A stretch of DNA of 64,000 bases, taken from the NCBI RefSeq assembly GCF_021728395.1, contig NZ_JAKKCM010000014.1, forward strand, positions 43,568 through 107,567. Direction: 5' to 3'. A model generated the notes under the pieces. It was not told where the DNA came from and did not search any database. It saw nothing but the letters and a program-made list of their open reading frames with translations. The first letter of the stretch is position 1; each line of letters opens with the position of its first letter. Origin of the DNA: Vibrio sp. J1-1. Lineage in GTDB: Bacteria; Pseudomonadota; Gammaproteobacteria; Enterobacterales; Vibrionaceae. Positions 9,463 to 18,745 of the stretch are shown here, piece by piece. The position numbers and the translations under genes are program-made.

Positions 9463-9478
9463 TGGCACGCAACATGCT
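9463..9478 (+). promoter_or_regulatory. Sigma-54 promoter of norVW
   Basis: TGGCACGCAACATGCT matches the -24/-12 consensus TGGCAC-N5-TTGCW except for one base, with GG and GC at the required spacing. It is 45 bp upstream of the norV ATG and downstream of the NorR-type sites. Confidence 0.88.
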
Positions 9479-9522
9479 CTTATAAGAGAAAGTAATACTA
9501 CTATTTGAAGGTAAGAGTAAAA

Positions 9523-10980
9523 ATGACTATTCATGTAAAAAATAATATTCACTGGGTTGGCCAACGTGACTGGGAAGTTCAGGACTTCCACGGTACAGAA
9601 TACAAAATGACAAAAGGGACTAGCTACAACAGTTACCTTATCCGTGAAGAGAAAACGGTATTGATCGATACAGTAGACCACCGTTTCAGTCATCAATTTC
9701 TTCAGAATCTGGAGATGGAAATAGATTTGAACGATATCGATTTTATCGTTGTAAACCATGCTGAAGAAGATCACTCTGGCGCTCTGTCTGCCCTCATGGA
9801 TAAAATTCCCGGCACACCAATCTATTGTACCGAAGCGGCTATCGACTCTATTGTTGGTCACCATCACCATCCTGAGTGGAATTTCAGAACCGTTAAAACC
9901 GGCGATAGCATAGATATCGGTAATGATAAGCAACTTATTTTTATTGAAGCCCCAATGCTACACTGGCCTGATAGTATGATGACGTATCTGACAGGTGATG
10001 CGGTTCTGTTCAGTAATGATGCTTTTGGTCAACACTATTGCGACGAACATTTGTTTAACGACGAAGTCGATCAAAACGAGTTGATGGATCAGTGTCTTCG
10101 TTACTACTCCAATATCCTGACGCCCTTCAGCAGTTTAGTCATAGCTAAGATTAAAGAGGTTCTCAGCTTTAACGTTCCAGTAGATATGATCGCAACCTCT
10201 CACGGCATTGTATGGCGTGATAATCCAACGCAGATTGTGCACCAATACCTTGAGTGGGCAGATAACTACCAAGAAGACCGAATCACTATTTTATACGATT
10301 CCATGTCTAATAACACGCGCATGATGGCCGATGCCATTGCTCAGGGGTTTCATGATGTTGACCCGAAGGTAGCCGTTAAAGTATTCAACGTTTCTAAACA
10401 CGATAAAAATGAAATTCTGGCGAATGTATTCCGTTCTAAAGGCATATTTGTAGGCTCATCAACAATGAATAATGTAATGATGCCAAAGGTCGCTGGTATG
10501 CTTGAAGAGATCACCGGTCTAAGGTTCAAAAATAAAAAAGCGGCGGCATTTGGCAGCTATGGCTGGAATGGTGGAGCCGTTGATCGTATTCACGCTCGAT
10601 TAACCGACGCAGGATTTGAAACAGCATTAAGCCTGAAAGCCAAGTGGCGTCCGGATGGTAAAGCAATGCGAGAGTGTCGAGAGCATGGTCGCCAAATTGC
10701 TAAACTGTGGACACTCAACAGCGAAAGACAAGTAAAAGTAGAGCCTGCTCCCGCTGAAATTACAGGGGCTTCTGCCAACAATGCTCATCCATCAGATTGT
10801 CAGTGCATGATCTGCACAGTGTGTAACTGGGTTTACGACCCTGCTATCGGTGAACAAAACCAAGGCGTAGAACCAGGCACAGTTTGGGACGAGGTTCCGG
10901 ACTACTTCCTTTGCCCAGAATGCAACTTGGGTAAAGAAGTCTTCGTTGAACACGCAAAAGAAAGTCAGGAGGCCGCTTGA
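9523..10980 (+). CDS. norV: Anaerobic nitric oxide reductase flavorubredoxin
   Basis: NorV reduces NO to N2O in the cytoplasm under low oxygen. The 485 residues hold, in order, a metallo-beta-lactamase-like di-iron domain (HAEEDHSG motif, [23 protein letters not shown]), a flavodoxin FMN domain ([14 protein letters not shown]) and a C-terminal rubredoxin with two Cys pairs (CTVC near 437, CPEC near 470). Length and order match E. coli NorV. The ATG at 9523 has AAGGTAAG as ribosome-binding site; an upstream TTG is less likely. The stop codon overlaps the norW start. Confidence 0.98.
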   Translation: MTIHVKNNIHWVGQRDWEVQDFHGTEYKMTKGTSYNSYLIREEKTVLIDTVDHRFSHQFLQNLEMEIDLNDIDFIVVNHAEEDHSGALSALMDKIPGTPIYCTEAAIDSIVGHHHHPEWNFRTVKTGDSIDIGNDKQLIFIEAPMLHWPDSMMTYLTGDAVLFSNDAFGQHYCDEHLFNDEVDQNELMDQCLRYYSNILTPFSSLVIAKIKEVLSFNVPVDMIATSHGIVWRDNPTQIVHQYLEWADNYQEDRITILYDSMSNNTRMMADAIAQGFHDVDPKVAVKVFNVSKHDKNEILANVFRSKGIFVGSSTMNNVMMPKVAGMLEEITGLRFKNKKAAAFGSYGWNGGAVDRIHARLTDAGFETALSLKAKWRPDGKAMRECREHGRQIAKLWTLNSERQVKVEPAPAEITGASANNAHPSDCQCMICTVCNWVYDPAIGEQNQGVEPGTVWDEVPDYFLCPECNLGKEVFVEHAKESQEAA

Positions 10981-12119
10981 TGAACGCCCCTCTGATTATA
11001 ATTGGTAGCGGCTTTGCCGCTTACCAACTGGTAAAAACACTACGTCGTAAAAACAGCGATATCACTATCCAGTTATTTACTGCAGATAACGGGGACGAGT
11101 ACAACAAACCGGATCTCAGCCATGTATTTACTCGCAAAAATCGGGCTGACGATCTTGTTTCTGTAACGGGAGAAGAGTTTGCTGCACAACATCAAATCAA
11201 GCTTTTTGCCAATACCAGAGTTGATAAGATAGACACGGAAACCCGTACGATTTCTGCCAATGGCTCAAATTATCGCTATTCAAAACTTGTTCTGGCAACG
11301 GGTGCAAAAACATTTGTTCCTACATTAAATGGTGATGCGACCGAAGAGGTTATTACACTAAATAGCTTGGAAGAATACCGTACTTCTGAACAGCGTATAG
11401 CTCATGCCAAACACATTTCTATCATGGGTGGCGGGCTTATAGGTACTGAACTCGCAATGGATCTCGCTGCCAGCGGTAAACAAGTCACAATTATTGAACC
11501 GGGTGCTCACCTTATGGCAAACCTGCTGCCCGACTTTGTCGCCACAGCTTTGGAAAAACAACTGCGCAACGACGGCGTTCAAGTTGAGTGTCGGAACTAT
11601 GTCACCTCCGTTGAGCACAGTGAGAATGGCCTGATTATCGCGACAAATACAGGCTCACGGCACCAGACAGACTGCGTAATATCCGCCGCAGGGTTAACTC
11701 CCAATACCAAACTGGCCCAAGAATCCGGAGCAGCAGTCAATAGAGGTATAGTGGTTAATAAGCAGTTAAGAACCTCATTAGAAGATGTCTATGCTCTGGG
11801 AGACTGTGCCGAAATAGATGGTAAGGTAATGTCCTATTTGCAGCCGATTATCCTGAGTGCAAACACACTGGCAAGTACAATACTGTCTGACAGTTCAACA
11901 CTGAAAATACCAGCCATGATGGTAAAAGTGAAAACGCCAAACTACCCTATCCAGCTGGGAGGACACCATAACTCTGACTCCAGTTGGCAGGTCAGTTTCT
12001 CTGAACGGGGGGTGCTCGCTAAAGCTTATGATCAGGAGCAACGTATGACTGGTTTTATTGTGACTAAGGACAACGTTAATCAGGCATTCCCTCTTTTAAG
12101 AGAAGTGCAAACCCAATAA
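10980..12119 (+). CDS. norW: Nitric oxide reductase FlRd-NAD(+) reductase
   Basis: NorW passes electrons from NADH to the rubredoxin centre of NorV. The 379 residues form an FAD-dependent pyridine nucleotide-disulfide-type reductase: FAD-binding IIGSGFAAY near the start, NAD-binding GGGLIGTELA near residue 145, and the second FAD motif VYALGDCAEIDG near 270. The ATG overlaps the norV stop (TGATG), and AGGAGG lies about 8 bp upstream, so translation is probably coupled. It shares the sigma-54 promoter with norV. Confidence 0.97.
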   Translation: MNAPLIIIGSGFAAYQLVKTLRRKNSDITIQLFTADNGDEYNKPDLSHVFTRKNRADDLVSVTGEEFAAQHQIKLFANTRVDKIDTETRTISANGSNYRYSKLVLATGAKTFVPTLNGDATEEVITLNSLEEYRTSEQRIAHAKHISIMGGGLIGTELAMDLAASGKQVTIIEPGAHLMANLLPDFVATALEKQLRNDGVQVECRNYVTSVEHSENGLIIATNTGSRHQTDCVISAAGLTPNTKLAQESGAAVNRGIVVNKQLRTSLEDVYALGDCAEIDGKVMSYLQPIILSANTLASTILSDSSTLKIPAMMVKVKTPNYPIQLGGHHNSDSSWQVSFSERGVLAKAYDQEQRMTGFIVTKDNVNQAFPLLREVQTQ

Positions 12120-12237
12120 ACATATATGACAACTAAAAAGCAATGACTGGTTCACTGGTACAAACTTAACTGAGTCAGAAGCTACAAACGTTCTTCCGGC
12201 AGTAAGATTTACGGCCAGCACTGTCAATATTGGCATC

Positions 12238-12271
12238 GTATTGAACTGAGTGATGATACTCAGTTCAATAC
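12238..12271. repeat. Perfect inverted repeat after norW
   Basis: GTATTGAACTGAGT, a 6-nt loop, then the exact complement ACTCAGTTCAATAC (14-bp stem). It starts 119 bp after the norW stop and 44 bp from the end of the convergent methyltransferase gene. The T-tract after it is short (AATTTT), so it may be a weak terminator, a transcript-end stabiliser or an operator. Confidence 0.6.
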
Positions 12272-12314
12272 AATTTTAGGCAGTATAATTAAGAGCCCTA
12301 GAAATGACATGCCA

Positions 12315-13118
12315 TTAGGCAAGATCTGCCACCACAATCTGTACCGGCACCTCAAACTTTACATTACCCTCTGAAGATTGAAATGCCTTCAATGCGATTT
12401 CAGCTTCTTTGGTAACAGCATTAATAGTGTCCTCATCTAAGTCAATCCCGGCAAAGGGGAACCATCCTTTAACGTCAGATAGAACCATCTCCCTTATGCT
12501 TGAAAAGCAAACCACTTCTGACTCCGTCGTCGTTCGTGCCGCTCTAATTCCAGCACTATTAAACAGAGACGTAAGTGTATCCTTATCACCCATCGAAAAT
12601 GGCATACGTAGAGCATTACCTACGGACTCGTTTACCACGTGCTCATATACATCAGCGATCGCTTTATAGGCAGGTAAATTGTCTAGAGAGCCAAAAACAG
12701 CTACCACTAATTTACCATCAGGTCTTAAGACTCGACTCATTTCTTGAAGAGCCACTTTGGGTGAAGAAAAAAGCATCAATCCGAACTGGCATAAAACAGC
12801 ATCGAAGCTATTATCCTCGCATGGTAATGACTCCGCATAACCTTCACGCCAGTCAACTTCTGGGGTTATTCGCTTTCCAACCGCTAACATTCCTGGATTA
12901 GCATCCACTCCCACGACTAAACCTGTACTTCCAACTCGATCCGCGATGACCCTCGTTAGAATTCCAGTTCCACATGCAACATCCAGGGCATCTTGACCCT
13001 CTTTAATTTCTGCTATGTCGGCTAAGCGATATGCCCAATTTTTAAACATAACGGGTGCAAGTCGTTTTTCATAAGCTTCAGCAGTTGTTTCAAGTTCTCG
13101 TAGAGTTAGCTCTCTCAT
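12315..13118 (-). CDS. Class I SAM-dependent methyltransferase
   Basis: This 267-residue cytoplasmic methyltransferase has a Rossmann core. SAM motif I is DVACGTGILTRVIADRVGST (about 43-62), then VVGVDANPGML. The acidic loop and the FDAVLCQFGLMLFSSPKVAL segment are typical of the Methyltransf_11/UbiE-like group. The substrate cannot be told from sequence. It is a single gene with a strong ribosome-binding site (AAGGAGG). A perfect 13-bp palindrome lies 25 bp upstream of the start. It is convergent with norVW. Confidence 0.88.
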   Translation of the reverse strand: MRELTLRELETTAEAYEKRLAPVMFKNWAYRLADIAEIKEGQDALDVACGTGILTRVIADRVGSTGLVVGVDANPGMLAVGKRITPEVDWREGYAESLPCEDNSFDAVLCQFGLMLFSSPKVALQEMSRVLRPDGKLVVAVFGSLDNLPAYKAIADVYEHVVNESVGNALRMPFSMGDKDTLTSLFNSAGIRAARTTTESEVVCFSSIREMVLSDVKGWFPFAGIDLDEDTINAVTKEAEIALKAFQSSEGNVKFEVPVQIVVADLA

Positions 13119-13142
13119 CGTAGGCCTCCTTCAAACCGTCCA

Positions 13143-13155
13143 CACCTTTAAGGTG
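13143..13155. promoter_or_regulatory. Palindromic operator candidate upstream of the methyltransferase
   Basis: CACCTTTAAGGTG is a perfect 13-bp palindrome 25 bp upstream of the start codon, beside the ribosome-binding site. A repressor bound here would block transcription or translation initiation. The regulator is unknown. Confidence 0.4.
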
Positions 13156-13537
13156 AGAAAGTTCAGGTTCTATGATTATTAAGTCTAGGAAACCCTATGA
13201 ATCATACAACCATCGACTGCCACCACTGTATCTAGCTGAGGGGGTAAACATGAAATAGTACCCTGGCTGTAACCAGAGTCGCTTGGTGATCAAACAGCTA
13301 GCCTCAAAAACGCTAAAACGTCCTTAGACAAAAGAGTGTCAGTTAATCTATTAATTTAGCAAATCATGACTAACTTCAGGTATTGAGAAATCGTATAAAC
13401 ACTGTCTAGATTTGATGTTGCGAGTCATATTCTCCTATTTACCAACTAGGCCATCATTGTTTAAACGAAGTTCCTTAAACTGTAAACGAATGAGTAATAT
13501 ACGTTGAACGTTACATAGAGGGTAATTTAAAGCAACC
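13156..13537. other. Intergenic region, nothing recognised
   Basis: About 380 bp between the methyltransferase promoter side and the end of the glutaredoxin-MauE gene. I see no ORF with a ribosome-binding site and no clear terminator. Confidence 0.4.
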
Positions 13538-14287
13538 TCATGATATTAAATGTACGGATGCCATCCATATAGCCATTATCATCATCATTATATTTTCGGT
13601 AAGCGAGATAAACCCTAAAGGCACATTGCTAGCTCCACCTACACATGCGCATTTTAATTCACGTTTATCGATATAAACTGCCTTAAAAACGGAAATGGCA
13701 CCAATAGCACCTATGGTAAAGGCCAACGGCACAGATAACCAATAGAAGACCCCTGATATCATGAGAATACCAGCTAAGCCTTCAGCAAATGGATATAGGT
13801 ATGAATATGGAACCCACCGTCGAGCGAGCAAATCATAATTAAGAAACATCGACGAAAAACTTTCTACATCTTGGAGTTTTAACAGTGCCAATATCGCCAT
13901 ACTAAAAGCAATGAATAGTTCCAATGCCTTAACAGTAAATGGATTGCCATTGAACGAAAAATTTACTGCTAATGACATTAGCAGCATCATTATAAACAAA
14001 GCGACAACTGGTCGGTATGTTGTTGCTGATGGATCTTGCACTGCTATCCCAAAATAACGTCGAAGCTCATCCCAACCACCAACTCGTTTGTTATCAATAA
14101 AAATCTGAGGGGTTGTCTTTACATCGTGTTTTTGCTTGAAGTTATCTACTTCTTTTCTGCTCGTTAGCCATTTATCATCTACATGATACCCTTTATGTCT
14201 TAGTAGATATTTTGCTTTGATTCCGTATGGGCATACGTGACTATCCATCACAATTCGATATAGTTCAGCAGTTTTATTATGCCTCAT
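13538..14287 (-). CDS. Glutaredoxin-MauE/DoxX fusion membrane protein
   Basis: This is a 249-residue two-part protein. Residues 1-85 are a glutaredoxin with the redox motif CPYG and the cis-Pro loop KTTPQIFID and GGWDEL. Residues about 90-249 have four hydrophobic helices and the MauE-type signature CACVGGASNVPLG followed by SLTENIMM. By family, MauE/DoxX-like proteins move reducing or oxidising equivalents across the inner membrane, here probably fed by the attached cytoplasmic glutaredoxin. The substrate is unknown. CAGGAG precedes the ATG. Two small genes on the same strand lie just upstream. Confidence 0.85.
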   Translation of the reverse strand: MRHNKTAELYRIVMDSHVCPYGIKAKYLLRHKGYHVDDKWLTSRKEVDNFKQKHDVKTTPQIFIDNKRVGGWDELRRYFGIAVQDPSATTYRPVVALFIMMLLMSLAVNFSFNGNPFTVKALELFIAFSMAILALLKLQDVESFSSMFLNYDLLARRWVPYSYLYPFAEGLAGILMISGVFYWLSVPLAFTIGAIGAISVFKAVYIDKRELKCACVGGASNVPLGFISLTENIMMMIMAIWMASVHLIS

Positions 14288-14428
14288 ATAATCTCCTGAA
14301 TTAGATCTATGTGATTATTCCTCACTTTAGTCTATTTAAAGATTTCATGATGTGTTTGAACCAGTAGTAACGCGATTATTTAGCAAAGCCATTTATGCTG
14401 TTCATCCCCGCATCAGAAGAACTAGTTT

Positions 14429-14548
14429 TCATGCTGCCATACTATTCGGGCCACTCATTTTTCTGTTGCCGAACGGCCCTAAGGTTTTCGCGCGCTTCTT
14501 TACGGCTTTACGGGTTGCTTCGTTCATTTTATCCCAGTTTTTATTCAC
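14429..14548 (-). CDS. Possible 39-residue basic microprotein
   Basis: A short ORF on the same strand as its neighbours, starting at GTG with AAGAGG 6 bp upstream. The translation starts MNKNWDKMNEATRKAVKKRA, followed by TLGPFGNRKMSGPNSMAA. The first half looks like a basic amphipathic helix and the tail is Gly/Pro/Asn-rich. It lies 43 bp after the coiled-coil gene and 141 bp before the glutaredoxin-MauE gene, so it may share a transcript. No family is recognised and expression is unproven. Confidence 0.4.
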   Translation of the reverse strand: MNKNWDKMNEATRKAVKKRAKTLGPFGNRKMSGPNSMAA

Positions 14549-14591
14549 ATCTAACCTCTTGACCATTGATATCTGAAAATCAATACAATGC

Positions 14592-14879
14592 TCACTTAAA
14601 TCGTGATATGGCATTTCTAACTGCAATTGATAGTGAATCCCACGCACTATCAGCGCCAGCTTTAAGATCCTCCCAAGCATCGTCACTAGACTCCCTCAAT
14701 TCAGCTAGTTTGTTATTTGCATCTTCCTGCATGGAACGTAACTCTTCTATTTGCTTATAATATTCAAGCTGAGCATCAGCTTCTGCATTATCAGCCTTAG
14801 CTTTTAGCTTATCTATCTCTGCCCCCCACTCATCTAGTTGGGCCTGTAGTTTTTTTTCATAAGCTTCTTTCATACCCAT
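14592..14879 (-). CDS. Small coiled-coil protein, Sll1863-like
   Basis: A soluble 95-residue protein that is almost wholly charged helix with heptad-like repeats (about 5-70). It ends in a DDAWEDLKAGADSAWDSL pattern seen in the small Sll1863-type stress proteins and apolipoprotein-like helices. The role of the family is not established. I chose ATG 14879 (MGMKEAYEKK) because AGGGAG lies 6 bp upstream; a longer start at 14897 is possible. It is the first gene of a likely three-gene group with the microprotein and the glutaredoxin-MauE fusion. Confidence 0.75.
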   Translation of the reverse strand: MGMKEAYEKKLQAQLDEWGAEIDKLKAKADNAEADAQLEYYKQIEELRSMQEDANNKLAELRESSDDAWEDLKAGADSAWDSLSIAVRNAISRFK

Positions 14880-15491
14880 AATTAACTCCCTCGACATAAA
14901 GTATTAATTCATTAAAATTCCTGAACAGAATCAGACATTAAAAGACACTAATAATCAAAAAATTAATTTTTTGTAAGCAACTACTATTGCCGTTTAAAAT
15001 ATCGAATCAATGATCACTGTAGTAGTAAGATAAACGTTATTCAAGGTTAGTATTACTTTTGAATGCTGACATAATCTAAATGCATCGAACTATTAAATAT
15101 ATGAAATGTATTTCTTTAATGTGGTATACACATCCATAACCAATTATTTTTATGATTAGGCGTAATATTTACCCAAAATATATTTATTGATACAAAAAAG
15201 AATTGGCATTCGCATAAAAAGATCAATTTATCCATTAGGTTTCTTATGATTTAATGACCTCGTTTCCTAACTCGAAGCAACGAATTCCGACCTTGTCGTT
15301 CTGAAATTGAAACGCCAAATTCTGTGCTACTCTTTGCCGTGCTTGGCCTCTTCCATTCGCCTGACAGTTATTACTAAACCTGATGCTTAAGTTTAAACTA
15401 AAGTGAAATCATCTCTTCTAGCAGCACTGAGTACTATGGTTTTGTATTATGTTAGGAATAACAATCTTGTTTTAAGAATACCTGTCAACAT
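14880..15491. other. Long intergenic region, nothing recognised
   Basis: About 610 AT-rich bp upstream of the coiled-coil gene and downstream of the giant lipoprotein gene. It should carry the promoter of the coiled-coil gene. I checked it for attC-like recombination sites and small genes and saw none. Confidence 0.45.
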
Positions 15492-15520
15492 AAAAGGGCC
15501 TTGCCGTTCAAGCAAGCCCC
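15492..15520 (-). terminator. Terminator of the giant lipoprotein gene
   Basis: On the reverse strand GGGCTTGC, a short loop and GCAAGGCCC (one bulged base) are followed by TTTT. It begins 19 bp after the stop codon. Confidence 0.65.
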
Positions 15521-15538
15521 CTTGTTCGGTACGCTTCG

Positions 15539-18500
15539 TTATTGAGAACTCCGTAAAGGAGGCAGACCTATCGTTAAATATCCATCGCTTCCTACCGGAC
15601 CAATGAGTGTCGCATTTGGCGGTATTGTATCGATATTGCAGCCATTACCGTAACATGCGAAATGGCAAGTAAAATCTGTCGCTTGTAATGTGTCATGTAA
15701 TGCAAGGTCGAGGTTTCTGCACAATGGTTTATCTTTATCTCCACTCAAGATAAACAAATTATATACAGTCGATGCATCAGCACAGTCACGATACTCTTCA
15801 ACTATATAGGCAAGTCTCCCATACTCATCGGGGCCGTGTCTTCCTGTAATTGTATTCAGTGCATACGGCTTATTGTCAGGACATTTCTGTGTCATACCCA
15901 ATACTAAGTCTAAGTCCGTACACGGCTCCCGGTCATTAATATGACCACAAACCAGTGCCTCTGTACCTTTTCGACCAGGTTCCACCAGCGCAACAATCTC
16001 GCTCGTGGTTTCTGCTGTTCGCTGGGCAGAATCAGTCACTGTCAGTTTAACTTCCAGACGATAACTAGCCACATCGACGCGGCGTTCAGCGACGTCAACA
16101 GGTGTAATGGTCGGGTTTTGACCGCTCTCGCTTAAGGTCGGTAAGCTAAAAGCCATCTTACCCGCAATCGCTTGTACTTCAGGTACTATCTCCCATTCAT
16201 AACTATAGGGTGGTATGCCTCCCGTAGCATCCCCTTGCAGACTCAGCGAAGTTCCCAAGGCAAAACTGGTAGGCGATGAAATATTCGGTACTAATGGACT
16301 CAAAGGTGGCGCTTTTACGATGATATCTTGCGTCGTTTTTACCATATTATCCACCCTGTCATAACTGGTAAATTCAAACCTCAACACTGCATCATCTGCT
16401 CCAGGTGTCAGTATGGGTGCACTAAAGTGCCAATTTCTAATCTGATCGCCTGTTGCATCACCAAGAGGGCTTAATGTCACAGTTGGCGATCCGCTGACTT
16501 GCACTATCGAGTAGCGGTATCGCTCCGACGTGGAAAACACGACACCACCTATCGGCTGCGGTGCATTGAGCTTGACCTTATCGCCACTTGCGACCGTCAT
16601 TGGTGCCATCACTCCAACGACAAAACTGTCTGCCACGTCATTAACCTGAACCAACACATCCCGGTCAGAAGTCTGCACTCCATCCGTCACTTCTACATGA
16701 AAACGTAATAGCTGAGGTCTGTCTACTGCTGGCGCGATTAGCTCTAATCGGGATGAATCTTCACCTGAATAGTCAATATCTGGATCACCACTTTCCTGCT
16801 GATAAGTCCACTTGTAACGATAAGCAGCACTCCCTTTGCCTCCCTGAGCCACTACACCTAACGCTTGCGTAGCCCCTTCACTAATTATCACCCCAGAGGT
16901 ACCCCCCACGATAACGAGTGGGTCATCTTGTTTCGGCACCTCTTGCGGCGGTAGCACCTGGACTGGTGCTTCTATTGCTGGCGTTTGTTGTGAAGGTCTC
17001 ATGATCAATACTGGGATAATATTACGCACAGGTAAACCTAACTTGTCATAGCCAACAACATCGATGGTGGCATATGCCGAGTGCTCTTTCAGCTGCGGGG
17101 CCTTGACCATTACCTGAGTACCTGAGCCAGCAATGTCAGGCTGTTGAGTAATCTGCAGCTGTGGACCAGCTAGTTGCGTTACCGTTAAATTCTTTAATTG
17201 TGTATACATTACCGGAACGGTTTCATTCACCACAACCATACGAGGCTCCAATGGTGTTATCGGTACCGGGGTATCGCCCCCGGAAGCTGCAGGTGGTAAG
17301 AGAGCCTGAATGACTGCCTCAGCCGTACGTACTTTCCCCTCCACATCGGTCACCGTCGCTCGGAAGGTAAGAGTCTGCGCAGTCGTCACCGTAGGTACGG
17401 TAACTCTTGTCACAGCAAGCGTGTTGTTTGTAATAATCGCATCTGGTCCACTCGTTTGTTCCCATTCCCACTGATATGGCTCTCGACCACCACTGGCCGT
17501 CGCACTTAGAAAAACGTCTGTTCCCCCTGTCGCAAACTCCGGAGGTTGCGCCGTAAGCACTAATGCCTGAGGAGGGATCTTTGGTGGCACCAATACCGGA
17601 TTTGGCACAGGCACCAATTGTTGAGTTTGTGGCAGATTAAGTGGTTGGGCTATTTGTAGTGGGCTAAGCAAAGGTGCTGCTAAAGGGACAGGCATAGGTA
17701 CCTGTTCTGGTGTTTGTGATGGCTCCTGAATCGGCATTGGTGTCGGCACTTCGTATTGTACGCCCACCGATGTACGTGCGCTTGCGCTTTTCCCAGTAAG
17801 CGGATCACTTACCGTAACTTCAAAATGTAAAGCGCCTCCTTGAGGCATCTCCGGAACCTTAAAGCTCGGATTTGCTGTATCGGGATCTATGAGAGTGACT
17901 TCTGGAGTTTCTGGAGAGGCCGGTAATATTTGTCGCCACGTGTGAACCAAATTTTCATGGCTTCCACTAGCATGCAGAGACACTTCGTCGCCTGAACTGG
18001 CAACACGAGATGGAGCACCCACTTTAACGCTAACATTATTTGCAGGTATTACTGTGACAGCGACCTTCGAAGGTCGACCAGGCCCGTTATCGTCGTGAGT
18101 TCTCAGCACAAATGATAATAGAGTGTTCTCCGTTACATCTGGCGCGACAAGAGTGAGCTCTGCGCTGTCGGTATCCGTCAATATAACTTTTGGACCACTC
18201 TCTTGTGACCAGTTCCACACAATTTCACCAGTAGCATTTTGGGCAAATGCATGTAATGTGGTTTTCAAACCAGAAATGACTTGGCGGCCATTATCACCAA
18301 TATTCGTTGTCATCTGCGGTAGTTCTTCGGCAGGCGCTTGTGCTGCTGCTAAAGACGCAATAACCGAACCACAATATTGACCTTCGATAGCTGCGCACGC
18401 TTGTAGATGGTAAACATACGCTTGCAGGGCGGTGTAAGGAGGATGGTCGGTATAATGAGTTTCGGTGGTATATCCAATCGGTTCGCCACAGTTTTCTACT

Positions 18501-18745
18501 GGTGCAGAAGAGATAAGATCCTGACTTACACTTTCAGGAACTTCACATCGATACAAAGCATAGCTTGACGCCATCGGAACACTTGGCCATGTGAGATAAA
18601 CGCCTTCTGTTGAACCTCTCTCCGTGGTCATGGTGATCGGAGCAGAAAGTTCGTCAGATACAACTGTACCCTTATGACTATCACACCCCACTAGAAAAAA
18701 AGCGGAAATAACACTTAATAATGCAATTCGTCCAGTAGCCAACAC
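15539..18745 (-). CDS. Giant proline-rich PKD/Ig-type lipoprotein, unknown function
   Basis: A 1068-residue envelope lipoprotein: signal peptide with lipobox LVGC (Cys 21) followed by Asp-Ser. Asp at position +2 would favour inner-membrane retention in the E. coli rule, but Vibrio sorting may differ. After an Fn3-like start, about seven PKD/Ig-like units follow, recognised by repeats such as LSATASGGREPYQWEWEQTS and LQGDATGGIPPYSYEWE. A Pro-rich linker of about 60 residues (near 335-390) joins two blocks. The last 150 residues hold eight or more cysteines. The start is GTG with AAGGA upstream. Such proteins often bind glycans or partners, but the function is unknown. It is a single gene. Confidence 0.8.
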   Translation of the reverse strand: MLATGRIALLSVISAFFLVGCDSHKGTVVSDELSAPITMTTERGSTEGVYLTWPSVPMASSYALYRCEVPESVSQDLISSAPVENCGEPIGYTTETHYTDHPPYTALQAYVYHLQACAAIEGQYCGSVIASLAAAQAPAEELPQMTTNIGDNGRQVISGLKTTLHAFAQNATGEIVWNWSQESGPKVILTDTDSAELTLVAPDVTENTLLSFVLRTHDDNGPGRPSKVAVTVIPANNVSVKVGAPSRVASSGDEVSLHASGSHENLVHTWRQILPASPETPEVTLIDPDTANPSFKVPEMPQGGALHFEVTVSDPLTGKSASARTSVGVQYEVPTPMPIQEPSQTPEQVPMPVPLAAPLLSPLQIAQPLNLPQTQQLVPVPNPVLVPPKIPPQALVLTAQPPEFATGGTDVFLSATASGGREPYQWEWEQTSGPDAIITNNTLAVTRVTVPTVTTAQTLTFRATVTDVEGKVRTAEAVIQALLPPAASGGDTPVPITPLEPRMVVVNETVPVMYTQLKNLTVTQLAGPQLQITQQPDIAGSGTQVMVKAPQLKEHSAYATIDVVGYDKLGLPVRNIIPVLIMRPSQQTPAIEAPVQVLPPQEVPKQDDPLVIVGGTSGVIISEGATQALGVVAQGGKGSAAYRYKWTYQQESGDPDIDYSGEDSSRLELIAPAVDRPQLLRFHVEVTDGVQTSDRDVLVQVNDVADSFVVGVMAPMTVASGDKVKLNAPQPIGGVVFSTSERYRYSIVQVSGSPTVTLSPLGDATGDQIRNWHFSAPILTPGADDAVLRFEFTSYDRVDNMVKTTQDIIVKAPPLSPLVPNISSPTSFALGTSLSLQGDATGGIPPYSYEWEIVPEVQAIAGKMAFSLPTLSESGQNPTITPVDVAERRVDVASYRLEVKLTVTDSAQRTAETTSEIVALVEPGRKGTEALVCGHINDREPCTDLDLVLGMTQKCPDNKPYALNTITGRHGPDEYGRLAYIVEEYRDCADASTVYNLFILSGDKDKPLCRNLDLALHDTLQATDFTCHFACYGNGCNIDTIPPNATLIGPVGSDGYLTIGLPPLRSSQ

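Noticed and set aside
14880-15491. Integron attC (VCR) or other recombination site in the long gap
   Set aside because: No matching inverse core and core boxes and no paired imperfect repeats were found here or elsewhere in the window.
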